8,497 nt of DNA. It comes from DASWJZ01 sp964487455. GTDB lineage: Bacteria > Pseudomonadota > Alphaproteobacteria > Rhizobiales > Afifellaceae. Position 1 is the stretch's first letter; each line of letters starts with the position of its first letter. Positions 1 through 6,429 of this stretch are shown piece by piece. The stretch is taken from contig CAZARE010000195.1 of NCBI GenBank assembly GCA_964487455.1, positions 1 through 8,497 on the forward strand. Reading direction: 5' to 3'. A model generated the notes under the pieces. The model did not search any database, was not told the origin of the DNA, and saw nothing but the letters and a program-made list of their open reading frames with translations. The translations under genes were made by a program, and so were the position numbers.

Positions 1-494
1 CGATGCTGGCGATCCTCGCCGAAACCGTGCCGGCCCTACCGCGGGAGCGGCCGCGCTACCTGATGGGGGTGGGCACGCCCGACGACGTGCTGAAAAGCGT
101 CGGAAAGGGCGTCGACATGTTCGACTGCGTGCTGCCGACGCGCGCCGGCCGGCACGGGCTCGCCTATACGCGGTTCGGCAAGATCAATCTCAAGAATGCG
201 CGCCACGCGGACGACAAGCGGCCGCTTGACGAAACGAGCGCATGCCCCGCGACCCGCGACTATTCGCGCGCCTACCTCCACCACCTGGTGAAGGCGGGAG
301 AGACACTCGGCGCGATGCTTCTCACCGCCAGCAACCTCGCTTATTACCAAGACCTAATGGCCGCTGCGCGCGCCGCGATCGCCGGCGGCCGCTACCTCGA
401 TTTCTTCGCCGAGACCGCCGATGCATGGCAGGCCGGCGACCCGAATGCCCCATTTGAAGGGGAAAAGCGGCGAGGCGGCGTCGGCAGCGCTTGA
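1..494 (+). CDS. tgt: Queuine tRNA-ribosyltransferase (Tgt), C-terminal part
   Basis: This is the C-terminal ~163 residues of bacterial tRNA-guanine transglycosylase. The enzyme swaps guanine-34 of GUN-anticodon tRNAs for preQ1 on the way to queuosine. The reading frame is open at the left edge, so the true start lies upstream; the ATG at position 3 is internal. Seen directly: YLMGVGTPDD (fragment residues 19-28), then VDMFDCVLPTR (37-47) carrying the catalytic nucleophile Asp (residue 41, equivalent to Asp280 of the Zymomonas enzyme), then GKINLKNARH and YSRAYLHHL. In the zinc-binding region the usual C-x-C-x2-C reads S79-A-C81-P-A-T84, and the later His position (TEHN in Zymomonas) reads TASN with Ser110. 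Only one of the four expected zinc ligands remains. The rest of the domain is well conserved and uninterrupted, so the gene looks functional. The reading frame ends in TGA at 492-494. Family assignment is very secure. Confidence 0.95.
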   Translation, partial: MLAILAETVPALPRERPRYLMGVGTPDDVLKSVGKGVDMFDCVLPTRAGRHGLAYTRFGKINLKNARHADDKRPLDETSACPATRDYSRAYLHHLVKAGETLGAMLLTASNLAYYQDLMAAARAAIAGGRYLDFFAETADAWQAGDPNAPFEGEKRRGGVGSA

Positions 495-624
495 TCCGCC
501 TCCCCAAAAACGCCGAATTTCGGCCCCATCGACGTTAGACACCCGCGTTCCGTTGAATCTCGGCACAGCGTGGACGCTCATCCGGCCAGCAGGGGGCCGC
601 AGCCGACAGGGAAGGTGAGATTAT

Positions 625-903
625 ATGATCAGGAAACTCATGCTCGCGAGCGCCGCCGCGCTGGCTCTTGCAGCCTGCACGCAGCACGATCAGCGAGTGG
701 CCACCGGGGCCGGACTGGGCGCCGGCGCCGGCGCGATCACCGGTGCGCTCATCACCGGAGACGTGGAGGGCGCCCTTCTCGGCGCGGCGGCGGGCGGCGC
801 GGCCGGCGCCATCATCGGCGCGGTTACCGACCGGCCCGGATATTGCTATGCGCGGGATCCGCAAGGCCGCACGGTCATTATCGAGTGTCCGCCGGGCTAC
901 TGA
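625..903 (+). CDS. Small glycine-zipper lipoprotein
   Basis: A 92-residue protein with a lipoprotein signal peptide: MIRK, a hydrophobic Ala/Leu stretch, then lipobox L15-A-A-C18, so the mature protein should be lipidated on Cys18. The mature part is dominated by a Gly/Ala-rich zipper at about residues 27-67 (GAGLGAGAGAITGAL, then GALLGAAAGGAAGAIIGAV), the pattern of glycine-zipper/YMGG-like envelope lipoproteins that form tightly packed helices in membranes. The C-terminal ~25 residues are polar, with two Cys (YCYARD and IIECPPGY). The ATG at 625 has a good ribosome site, AGGGAAGG at 608-615. It stands alone between tgt and the host-attachment gene and is followed by a strong hairpin. Lipoprotein export and outer-membrane placement are inferred from the signal. 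No specific function can be assigned. Confidence 0.88.
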   Translation: MIRKLMLASAAALALAACTQHDQRVATGAGLGAGAGAITGALITGDVEGALLGAAAGGAAGAIIGAVTDRPGYCYARDPQGRTVIIECPPGY

Positions 904-927
904 TCGTCGTTTCGGGATTTTCGATCG

Positions 928-955
928 GCGCCGCCGGACCGAGGTTCGGCGGCGC
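928..955 (+). terminator. GC-rich hairpin after lipoprotein gene
   Basis: The arms 928-938 and 945-955 pair over 11 bp (one G-U pair) around a six-base loop CCGAGG, 24 bases after the lipoprotein stop codon. The next bases are TCTCGCTTGG, not a clean T-tract, so this is either an imperfect intrinsic terminator or a 3'-end-protecting stem. Confidence 0.45.
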
Positions 956-991
956 TCTCGCTTGGCGCCTGGCGGTTGGCTGGAGAGACGC

Positions 992-1435
992 ATGAAGATC
1001 GAGCACGGCGCGTGGGTGGTCGTCGCCGACGGGCGTAAAGCGCTGATGGCGGAGAACGTGGGCACGAGCTTCGAGCCCAAGCTCGCCATGCGCAAGGTCC
1101 TGGAGGCGGGGCCCAATCCGCCCACGCACGAACAGGGGACCGACCGACCGGGCCGCTCGCACGACAGGACAAGCCCCGGCCGCAGCGCGGTGGAGCAAAC
1201 GGACTGGCACGCGCGGGCCGAAACCGAGTTCGCCAAGTCTGTGGCCGAGGCGCTGGACGGCCTGTGCAAGGCAGAGGGCGTGAAGCGGCTGGTGCTTGTC
1301 GCCGCGCCGCGCACCCTGGCCGATCTCAGGGCGTCGATCTCGGCGGCCGTGCGAGAGCGCACGGTCAAGGAAGTCGACAAGGACCTGACCAACCATCCCC
1401 TTTCCGAGGTGGAAAAGATATTGGCCGGGCTTTAG
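992..1435 (+). CDS. Host attachment family protein (baeRF-like)
   Basis: A 147-residue soluble protein of the 'protein required for attachment to host cells' family (Pfam Host_attach type). The family is named after an Agrobacterium attachment locus and later grouped with archaeal/eukaryotic release factor-like folds. Visible hallmarks are the N-terminal strand WVVVADGRKALMAEN (residues 8-22), a polar middle rich in Gly/Arg/Ser (GPNPPTHEQG to SPGRS), the strand KRLVLVAAPRTLADLR, and the C-terminal signature DKDLTNHPLSEVEKIL. There is no signal peptide or membrane segment, so it should be cytosolic; a direct role in attachment is therefore doubtful. I chose the ATG at 992 because GGAGAG (982-987) precedes it at good spacing and the protein begins as family members do. 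The frame is open upstream to 668, but that part overlaps the lipoprotein gene. It ends 12 bp from the oppositely oriented DsbA-like gene. Confidence 0.87.
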   Translation: MKIEHGAWVVVADGRKALMAENVGTSFEPKLAMRKVLEAGPNPPTHEQGTDRPGRSHDRTSPGRSAVEQTDWHARAETEFAKSVAEALDGLCKAEGVKRLVLVAAPRTLADLRASISAAVRERTVKEVDKDLTNHPLSEVEKILAGL

Positions 1436-1447
1436 GGGCGGTGCGGC

Positions 1448-2110
1448 TCAGGCGCCGATGGCCGCGTCCCCAAGCGCAGCGGCCGCCTCGATGGCGCGGG
1501 CGAGCTCGGGGGCAGGCTGCGCGCCGACCACTGCGTAATGTCCCAGCAGGATGAAGGTCGGCACGCCCGTCACGCCCATCCGCTGCGCTTCCAGGATTTC
1601 CGCCTCAACGGCTTCGCGGTCCTCGCCGGAGGCAAGCCGCGCCGCGACATTGCTCCGTTCCATCCCCGCCGCTTCTGCGATATCCGCGAGCACCGCGTGG
1701 TCGCCGATATCGCGGCCCTCAAGAAAATAAGCGCGGAAGAGCGCCTCCACGACCTGATCCTGCTTGCCGCTTTGGCCGGCCCAGCGCACCAGCCGATGAG
1801 CCTCTAGGGTGTTGGGCGACACCTCGATCCGTTCGAAAGCGAAGGGTATCCCCTCTGCCTCGCCGGCCGCCGAAATATTATCGTGGAGCTCACGGATGCG
1901 CTCGTCCGTGCCGAATTTGGCCTTGAGATAGGCGCGGCGGTCCTTCCCTTCCGGCGGGATCGTCGGATCGAGCTGGAACGGGCGCCAGTGGATCTGGAGC
2001 GGAATCTCCGAGGCGGCGACCGCCTTCTCCAGCCGCCGCTTCCCCACGAAGCACCAAGGGCAGACGACGTCCGAGATGACGTCGAGACGAAGCGGCGTGC
2101 GCCCGCTCAC
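1448..2110 (-). CDS. DsbA family (FrnE-like) thiol oxidoreductase
   Basis: A 220-residue thioredoxin-fold protein of the DsbA/FrnE/2-hydroxychromene-2-carboxylate isomerase superfamily. The first strand is LRLDVISDVV, followed at once by the active site C17-P-W-C20. A long helical insertion follows, then the cis-proline loop GVTGVPTF (Pro at about 184) and a C-terminal Ala-rich helix. There is no signal peptide, so unlike periplasmic DsbA this protein is probably cytosolic, as for FrnE; a role in protein disulfide redox or polyketide-type chemistry is only family-level inference. The GTG start at 2110-2108 overlaps the TGA of the upstream binding-protein gene (GTGA), which suggests translational coupling. 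The frame stays open to a possible start near 2194, but that would add about 28 residues not typical of the family and run well into the upstream gene. The ribosome site is weak, as expected for a coupled start. Confidence 0.9.
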   Translation of the reverse strand: MSGRTPLRLDVISDVVCPWCFVGKRRLEKAVAASEIPLQIHWRPFQLDPTIPPEGKDRRAYLKAKFGTDERIRELHDNISAAGEAEGIPFAFERIEVSPNTLEAHRLVRWAGQSGKQDQVVEALFRAYFLEGRDIGDHAVLADIAEAAGMERSNVAARLASGEDREAVEAEILEAQRMGVTGVPTFILLGHYAVVGAQPAPELARAIEAAAALGDAAIGA

Positions 2111-3948
2111 CCGGCCCGCCACCACGTCATCGACTGCACGCCGTAGAGGGACGTACGGTCCGGATGCCCGACGCGGGTCCAGTAGGCAACCCATTGGACG
2201 GGCGAATGGAAGAGTGGGACGACATAGAATCCTGACATGAGAACCCTATCGTAAGCTCTTACGGCATCGATGAATTGTTCGTCGGTCTCCGCAGCGAGGA
2301 GGGCCTCGATCATAGCATCGACGGCGGGGTTGGACACCCCGGCGAAATTCAGCCGGCCGAACGTATCGGAGTCGATCTTCGACCAGCGGCCGAGCTGCTC
2401 GTTTCCCGGTGAAAGCGAGGCGGAATAGACCCAGTGGATCATGTCGAACTGGCGGGTGTTGAGTATGCGCTCCCAGTACTGGGCAGAGTCGACCTGCCTG
2501 ACCGACATGTCGATACCGGCCAGCCGCAGGACCTGCTGATAGGCCAGCGCCAAGCGCTCCTCCTCAGTGCTGCGCACCAGCATCTCGAATGAGAGAGGTT
2601 CCCCGGTCTCAGCCTTCACGAGCCGAGCGCCGCGGCGCTCGTATCCGGCCTCCGTAAGGAGATCGATCCCCTTGCGCAGATTGCTCCGGTCGCGACCCGT
2701 ACCGTCGCTTACTGGAGGCTCGTAGGTGCCTTCCATGACGTCCCTGCGCACGGCGTTGGGGAAGGGTGCCAGGAGCTCCCGCTCGCGCGCGCTTGCCGGC
2801 CGGCCGAGCGCCGAGAGCACGGAGCCCTCGAAATAGCTTCCCGTGCGGCGGTAGCTGCCGTCGTAGAGACTGCGGTTGATCCATTCGAAATCGAGAAAAT
2901 GGGTCAAAGCCTCTCTTACCCGGATGTCCTGGAAGATCGGAGTCCGCAGGTTGAAGACGAAGGCGTTCATACCCTTGGGCGTGCCGGTCTCGAAGGTCTC
3001 CAGCGCAATGCGGCCTTCCTTGACCGCGGGGAAATCGTAGCCTGTCGACCACCGCGTCGGATTTGTCTCCACGTGAACGTCGAACAGGCCCTTCTTGAAA
3101 GCTTCGAAGAGGGTGTTGGCATCGCGGAAATACTCGATGCGGATATCGTCGAAATTGTCAAAGCCGCGCTTGGCCGGCCGGTCTTTTGCCCAATAGTCGG
3201 GGTTCCGCTTCAGCGTGACGGTTTTTCCCGGCTCCACTCGATCGATGACATAGGGACCGCTGCCGACGAACTTCTCCAGACTGGTCTCGCTAAACCGCGC
3301 CGGATCGGTGGCGTGCTTGGGAAGGATCGCCATGAGGCCCACGATCAGCGGCAGCTCACGGTCGAATCCCTCGCCAAAAACGAAGCGAACCTTACCCCCG
3401 TCCTTTGTCTCCACGCGCTCGACCTTCTCGAACCAGCCCTGCGGGCGGCCTTTCTCCTTCAGGAGGTCGAACGAAAAGACCACATCGTCGACGGTCACCG
3501 GCTCCCCGTCGGAAAAGCGTGCGTCGGGATTCATGGTGAACTCGACCCACGACCGATCGTCCGGCACCTCGACAAATTCCGCCAGGTGCCCATAGAGCGA
3601 GAACGGCTCATCCCAGTTTCGGATGAGCAGGCTCTCCCAGACATTGTTGCTCCAAAAGGGCGTGCTGCGGCCCCAAAGGCCGTCGGGCGCGCTTCCTTTC
3701 AGAATGAAGGGGTTGAGGCTGTCGAAAGTGCCCTGGCCGGCAAAACCAATGGAGCCGCCCTTGGGCGCATCAGGATTGACGGAGAGAAAGTGCTCGAAGT
3801 CAGGCGGGAGGGCCGGCTCGCCGTGCATGGCGATTGCGTGCTTCGGCTCCGCCAGCGGGGCTCCGCCGGGAAAGGCGATCGCGGCGACAAGGGCCAAGCA
3901 TGCAACGCGGGCCGAACAGCCCGCAACATCCCTTGCCACCCGGACCAT
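2107..3948 (-). CDS. YejA-like ABC peptide-binding protein (family 5)
   Basis: A 613-residue periplasmic solute-binding protein of family 5 (SBP_bac_5), the size and style of YejA, which delivers peptides (microcin C-type compounds in enterobacteria) to the YejBEF importer. The N-terminus has basic residues, a hydrophobic core (ACLALVAAIAF) and a likely cleavage after PLA (residue 33). YejA-type signatures follow: KHAIAMHGEPALPPDFEHF, VNPDAPKGG (57-65), GTFDSLNPF, then the family-5 motif FSDGEPVTVDDVVFSF (145-160), LKRNPDYW and a C-terminal PLFHSPVQWVAYW. I prefer the ATG at 3948. A GTG at 3975 would add nine residues through rare, AT-rich codons (AGA AGA TTA), and it lengthens the signal peptide's N-region. 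No permease or ATPase gene lies in the window, so it must work with a transporter encoded elsewhere or beyond reach. The ligand cannot be told from sequence. Confidence 0.92.
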   Translation of the reverse strand: MVRVARDVAGCSARVACLALVAAIAFPGGAPLAEPKHAIAMHGEPALPPDFEHFLSVNPDAPKGGSIGFAGQGTFDSLNPFILKGSAPDGLWGRSTPFWSNNVWESLLIRNWDEPFSLYGHLAEFVEVPDDRSWVEFTMNPDARFSDGEPVTVDDVVFSFDLLKEKGRPQGWFEKVERVETKDGGKVRFVFGEGFDRELPLIVGLMAILPKHATDPARFSETSLEKFVGSGPYVIDRVEPGKTVTLKRNPDYWAKDRPAKRGFDNFDDIRIEYFRDANTLFEAFKKGLFDVHVETNPTRWSTGYDFPAVKEGRIALETFETGTPKGMNAFVFNLRTPIFQDIRVREALTHFLDFEWINRSLYDGSYRRTGSYFEGSVLSALGRPASARERELLAPFPNAVRRDVMEGTYEPPVSDGTGRDRSNLRKGIDLLTEAGYERRGARLVKAETGEPLSFEMLVRSTEEERLALAYQQVLRLAGIDMSVRQVDSAQYWERILNTRQFDMIHWVYSASLSPGNEQLGRWSKIDSDTFGRLNFAGVSNPAVDAMIEALLAAETDEQFIDAVRAYDRVLMSGFYVVPLFHSPVQWVAYWTRVGHPDRTSLYGVQSMTWWRAG

Positions 3949-3977
3949 CGATCTCGGGGTAGATAATCTTCTCACGT

Positions 3978-3988
3978 CGGTCTGACCG
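3978..3988. repeat. 11-bp palindrome CGGTC-T-GACCG
   Basis: A perfect 5-bp inverted repeat around a single central base. It lies just upstream of the binding-protein gene and overlaps the -35 element proposed for the divergent ialB promoter, where a repressor could affect both genes. Chance occurrence is quite possible in GC-rich DNA. Confidence 0.3.
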
Positions 3989-4010
3989 CATTGGGGGCGT
4001 CAAATAGAAT
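3982..4010 (+). promoter_or_regulatory. Putative sigma70-type promoter for ialB-family gene
   Basis: The -35 candidate is CTGACC (3982-3987, four of six to TTGACA) and the -10 is TAGAAT (4005-4010, five of six to TATAAT), with an optimal 17-bp spacer. Transcription would begin near 4017 and leave a leader of about 137 nt before the ATG at 4154. The short stretch is AT-richer than its surroundings. The call is based on sequence match only. Confidence 0.45.
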
Positions 4011-4038
4011 CGGACTCTGCGGCAATCTGGAATCTTTC

Positions 4039-4094
4039 GCAAATGCCCGCTAATGAGGGCAAATCACATAGTCACTCTGTCGCCAAATTTGCCC
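4039..4094. repeat. Clustered GCAAAT / GGGCAAAT / ATTTGCCC repeats
   Basis: GGGCAAAT at 4057-4064 and its exact reverse complement ATTTGCCC at 4087-4094 form an 8-bp inverted repeat with a 22-nt spacer. A further GCAAAT lies at 4039-4044. TGCCC at 4044-4048 can also pair with GGGCA at 4057-4061 as an alternative hairpin. All lie in the predicted ialB leader, upstream of the ribosome site, so they could be operator half-sites or competing RNA stems. No known regulator motif was recognised. Confidence 0.35.
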
Positions 4095-4153
4095 GGCAGA
4101 GGCCGCACGAGCGCCGGCCGGGCGATGCACCGGGAGGCCACGAGAGGTTTCAA

Positions 4154-4819
4154 ATGGCAGTCGAACGCAGGTCATCGAGCCCTGTCACATGTCTGGCGGG
4201 GGCGGCAGCGTTTGCGGCGCTAATCGCCTTCAGCCCCGCTTCCGCCCAGACGCAGGATCAGGTCCAGCCCGCCCCCGGTGCCCAGGGCGAGGGAGCAAAT
4301 CTAGAGCAGCCGGATTGGGAGAAAGTCTGCGGCACGGTCAACGAGAACGAGGAGTGCCATATCAGCCGCAAGCGCTTGGCGGCGACGGGCCAGCCCATAG
4401 CGCAGTTTCTCGTGATCGAGCGCACGGACAAGAAGCTTCTGCAAGTCGCGGTCCCGCCGGTGGCGCTGATTCAGCCAGGCGTGCAAATCAAGATCGACGA
4501 CGGCGAGGCGACCGGCGTGAAATATGTCGTATGCACGCCCGGCGAATGCTTGGCGTTGGGCGAGATCAACGACGATTTCATCGGCAGGCTGAAGCGCGGC
4601 GGCAACGTGGTCATCACCATGCTGAACCCGCAGGGCAAGCCGGTGAATTTCGACATCAGCCTCGCCGGCTTCACGGCGACCTATGACGGGCCGGGGATCG
4701 ACCCGGAAGAGGCGCGAGCCCGCCAGCAAAGACTCGAGGACGAGTTGAAGCGAAAGGCCGACGAAGCGCGCCAAAGGCTGATGCAGCTGCAGCAACAGCA
4801 ACCGTCGAGCACCGAATAG
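4154..4819 (+). CDS. IalB-family periplasmic protein with Gln-rich helical tail
   Basis: A 221-residue exported protein of the invasion-associated locus B family, named after the Bartonella factor needed for erythrocyte invasion and widespread in alphaproteobacteria. The signal peptide is ERRSS, then a hydrophobic core, then PASA with cleavage before Q32. The mature domain begins PDWEKVCG and has the family's paired Cys, C59/C68 and C127/C132, probably two disulfides. Strands QFLVIER, LLQVAVPP, NVVITML and VNFDISLAGF fit the beta-rich IalB fold. From about residue 178 comes a tail of about 44 residues rich in Glu, Arg, Lys and Gln (EEARARQQRLEDELKRKADE, then MQLQQQQ) that should form a charged helix or coiled coil. 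The ATG at 4154 has the ribosome site CGAGAGG seven bases upstream. The frame is open back to 4043, but that part looks non-coding. The role in this organism is unknown. Confidence 0.88.
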   Translation: MAVERRSSSPVTCLAGAAAFAALIAFSPASAQTQDQVQPAPGAQGEGANLEQPDWEKVCGTVNENEECHISRKRLAATGQPIAQFLVIERTDKKLLQVAVPPVALIQPGVQIKIDDGEATGVKYVVCTPGECLALGEINDDFIGRLKRGGNVVITMLNPQGKPVNFDISLAGFTATYDGPGIDPEEARARQQRLEDELKRKADEARQRLMQLQQQQPSSTE

Positions 4820-4861
4820 GCCACACAGAGAGGCTCACACAGCGCGCGTTCTCACCGGCAT

Positions 4862-5191
4862 TCAGTTCGGCGATTCGCGGCTCCGATACTGGCCGTTCTC
4901 GAAGCTGCCGAACAGGTCGCGCACTTGCGGGTGGCGAACAGGCTCGCCGCTTTCGTCGGGCAGCAGGTTCTGCTCCGAAACATAGGCGATGTACTCTGTG
5001 TCGTCGTTCTCCGCCAGCAAATGATAGAAAGGCTGGTTCTTGGAGGGTCTGATCTCCTGCGGAATCGCCTGATACCATTCCTCCGTGTTGGCGAATTCGG
5101 GATCGACGTCGAAGACGACACCGCGGAAGGGGAAGAATCGGTGGCGGACGACCTGCCCGACGCCGAACTTTGCTTTCTTGATCGAACCCAT
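4862..5191 (-). CDS. hspQ: Heat shock protein HspQ
   Basis: A 109-residue HspQ/YccV-type protein. In enterobacteria HspQ binds hemimethylated DNA, promotes degradation of mutant DnaA and acts as a specificity-enhancing factor for Lon. Visible family features are KAKFGVGQVVRHR (6-18), FPFRGVVFDVDPEF (20-33), EEWY, QPFYHLLAEND and EYIAYVSEQNLLPD, followed by a C-terminal extension of the alphaproteobacterial type (GEPVRHPQVRDLF). The ATG at 5191 is chosen because the protein then begins a few residues before the conserved KFGVGQ block. A TTG at 5227 would add 12 poorly conserved residues (PDAPRPVNLPP). Neither has a strong ribosome site. It lies 56 bp downstream of the hydroxylase gene on the same strand, so the two may be cotranscribed. 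It converges on the ialB-family gene across 42 bp that show no clear terminator. Confidence 0.93.
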   Translation of the reverse strand: MGSIKKAKFGVGQVVRHRFFPFRGVVFDVDPEFANTEEWYQAIPQEIRPSKNQPFYHLLAENDDTEYIAYVSEQNLLPDESGEPVRHPQVRDLFGSFENGQYRSRESPN

Positions 5192-5247
5192 CGGCGGCAA
5201 GTTGACGGGTCGCGGTGCGTCTGGCAAGCGCGTCCGCCCGCGGCAAT

Positions 5248-6429
5248 TCAGGGGCGCACGGCACCGCCACCTGCCAGCCCCTGGCGCATGAGGAGCCGCT
5301 TGAGGGGCGGCACCGACGCGGCGAGGCCGATGCCCAGGGCCCGAGCCGCCTGCACCGGCAGGAAGTCGGTCAGAAGCGAGCGGTTGAGAAGATCGATCGC
5401 GTAGGTACGCGAGCGCACGTCCGCCCAGCGCATGGCGTGAAACGCCGCAAGAGCGGCCGGGCCGCCGGGATCGCCGCGGTGCCGCGTCAACATGCGCCTG
5501 AGCGCCGCGATATCGCGGAAGCCGAGATTGAGCCCTTGCGCCCCGATCGGCGGAAAGACATGCGCGGCCTCTCCGACAAGCACCGTCCGGCGCGCGGCAA
5601 AACCCTCCGCAAGCGCCGCACCGAGCGGCACCAGCGCAGGCGGGCTGTCGAGGCGCATGGCGCCGTGGACGAAGTGGGCGCGTTCCTCGGCGGCGCGCGA
5701 GAAGGCTTCATCCGTGAGGCCTATGGCCAAGTCCGCGGCCTTGGCGCTGTCAACCCAGACGAGACTTACCTTGTCTCCGGGGAGCGGCACGAGGGTGAAC
5801 GGCCCCGTCTCCGTGTGGAACTCGGTCGAAACGCCATCGTGCGGATATCGGACCGCGAGCGTCGCCACCAGCGCAGCCTGCGGATAGCGCCAGGTGCGCA
5901 CTGAAATGCCGGCGGCCCGACGCGCGACCGAGCGCGCGCCATCGGCGGCGACGACGAGGCGGGCGGAAAAGGAGGCGGAAGCCGACCGCAGGAGCGCATG
6001 ATCGTCGTTCAGCGTCACCGACTGAACCGGCTCCTCCACCAGCCTCAATGCGTCGAAGCCCTCGGCGCGCCGCCGCAGCGCGTCGACCAGCGTTCCATTC
6101 GGCACGTTGTAGCCGAACGCGGCGAGCCCGATCTCCGAGGCGTAGAAGGTGACTTCCGGCGCTCGGATCAGACGCTGCGTGGCATCGGCGAGCCTGATCG
6201 CCCGCAGCGGCGCGGCTCGATCTGCGAGCGCCGGCCAAACGCCAAGAGCGGAGAGGAGCTCGACGGAGCCCTGCAGCAGGGCGGCCGTGCGCCCGGGCGG
6301 GAAATCCGCCGGAGGAGCGAAGAGAACCGTGCGAAAGCCGCAGGATGCGGCGGTGAGCGCCGCTGCGAAGCCGGTCGCACCACCGCCCACAACGGCGACG
6401 TCGAACGCTGCCCTCTCCGCTTCGGTCAT
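5248..6429 (-). CDS. UbiH/UbiF/COQ6-family FAD-dependent hydroxylase
   Basis: A 393-residue class A flavoprotein monooxygenase of the UbiH/UbiF/UbiL/COQ6 family, which hydroxylates the aromatic ring during ubiquinone synthesis using O2 and NAD(P)H. Motifs in order: the Rossmann FAD loop VAVVGGGATGFAAAL (11-25); GRTAALLQGS (46-55); FGYNVPNGTL (105-114); the DG motif LVVAADGARS (158-167); and the second FAD motif LVGEAAHVFPPIGAQGLNLG (284-303). In the last motif the usual GD is GE (Glu287). The C-terminal helices (YAIDLLNRSL, LGIGLAASVPPLKRLLM) match the family end, so the protein is full length. Which ring position it serves (C1, C5 or C6) cannot be read from sequence; alphaproteobacterial relatives include the two-site enzyme UbiL. 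The ATG at 6429 precedes the FAD loop by a normal distance; the frame is open further upstream to 6570 without conserved content. hspQ follows on the same strand. Confidence 0.92.
   Translation of the reverse strand: MTEAERAAFDVAVVGGGATGFAAALTAASCGFRTVLFAPPADFPPGRTAALLQGSVELLSALGVWPALADRAAPLRAIRLADATQRLIRAPEVTFYASEIGLAAFGYNVPNGTLVDALRRRAEGFDALRLVEEPVQSVTLNDDHALLRSASASFSARLVVAADGARSVARRAAGISVRTWRYPQAALVATLAVRYPHDGVSTEFHTETGPFTLVPLPGDKVSLVWVDSAKAADLAIGLTDEAFSRAAEERAHFVHGAMRLDSPPALVPLGAALAEGFAARRTVLVGEAAHVFPPIGAQGLNLGFRDIAALRRMLTRHRGDPGGPAALAAFHAMRWADVRSRTYAIDLLNRSLLTDFLPVQAARALGIGLAASVPPLKRLLMRQGLAGGGAVRP

Noticed and set aside
512..524. Palindrome GCCGAA-T-TTCGGC downstream of tgt, considered as a terminator.
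   Set aside because: Only about four base pairs can form with a realistic loop and no T-tract follows, so it is too weak to call.
535..1392. A 285-residue minus-strand frame covering the lipoprotein and host-attachment genes.
   Set aside because: Its translation is Ser/Arg/Ala-rich without any motif, and both opposite-strand genes have signal, family motifs and ribosome sites.
2899..3966. A 355-residue open frame on the plus strand opposite the peptide-binding gene.
   Set aside because: It is antisense to a clearly conserved family-5 binding protein, has no recognisable domain and no good ribosome site. Long antisense frames are expected in high-GC coding DNA.
4820..4861. Looked for a shared bidirectional terminator between the convergent ialB and hspQ genes.
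   Set aside because: The 42 bp hold no stem of useful length and no T or A tract.
4671..5270. A 199-residue minus-strand frame overlapping hspQ.
   Set aside because: It is Arg/Ala-rich shadow sequence; hspQ in another frame has unmistakable family motifs.
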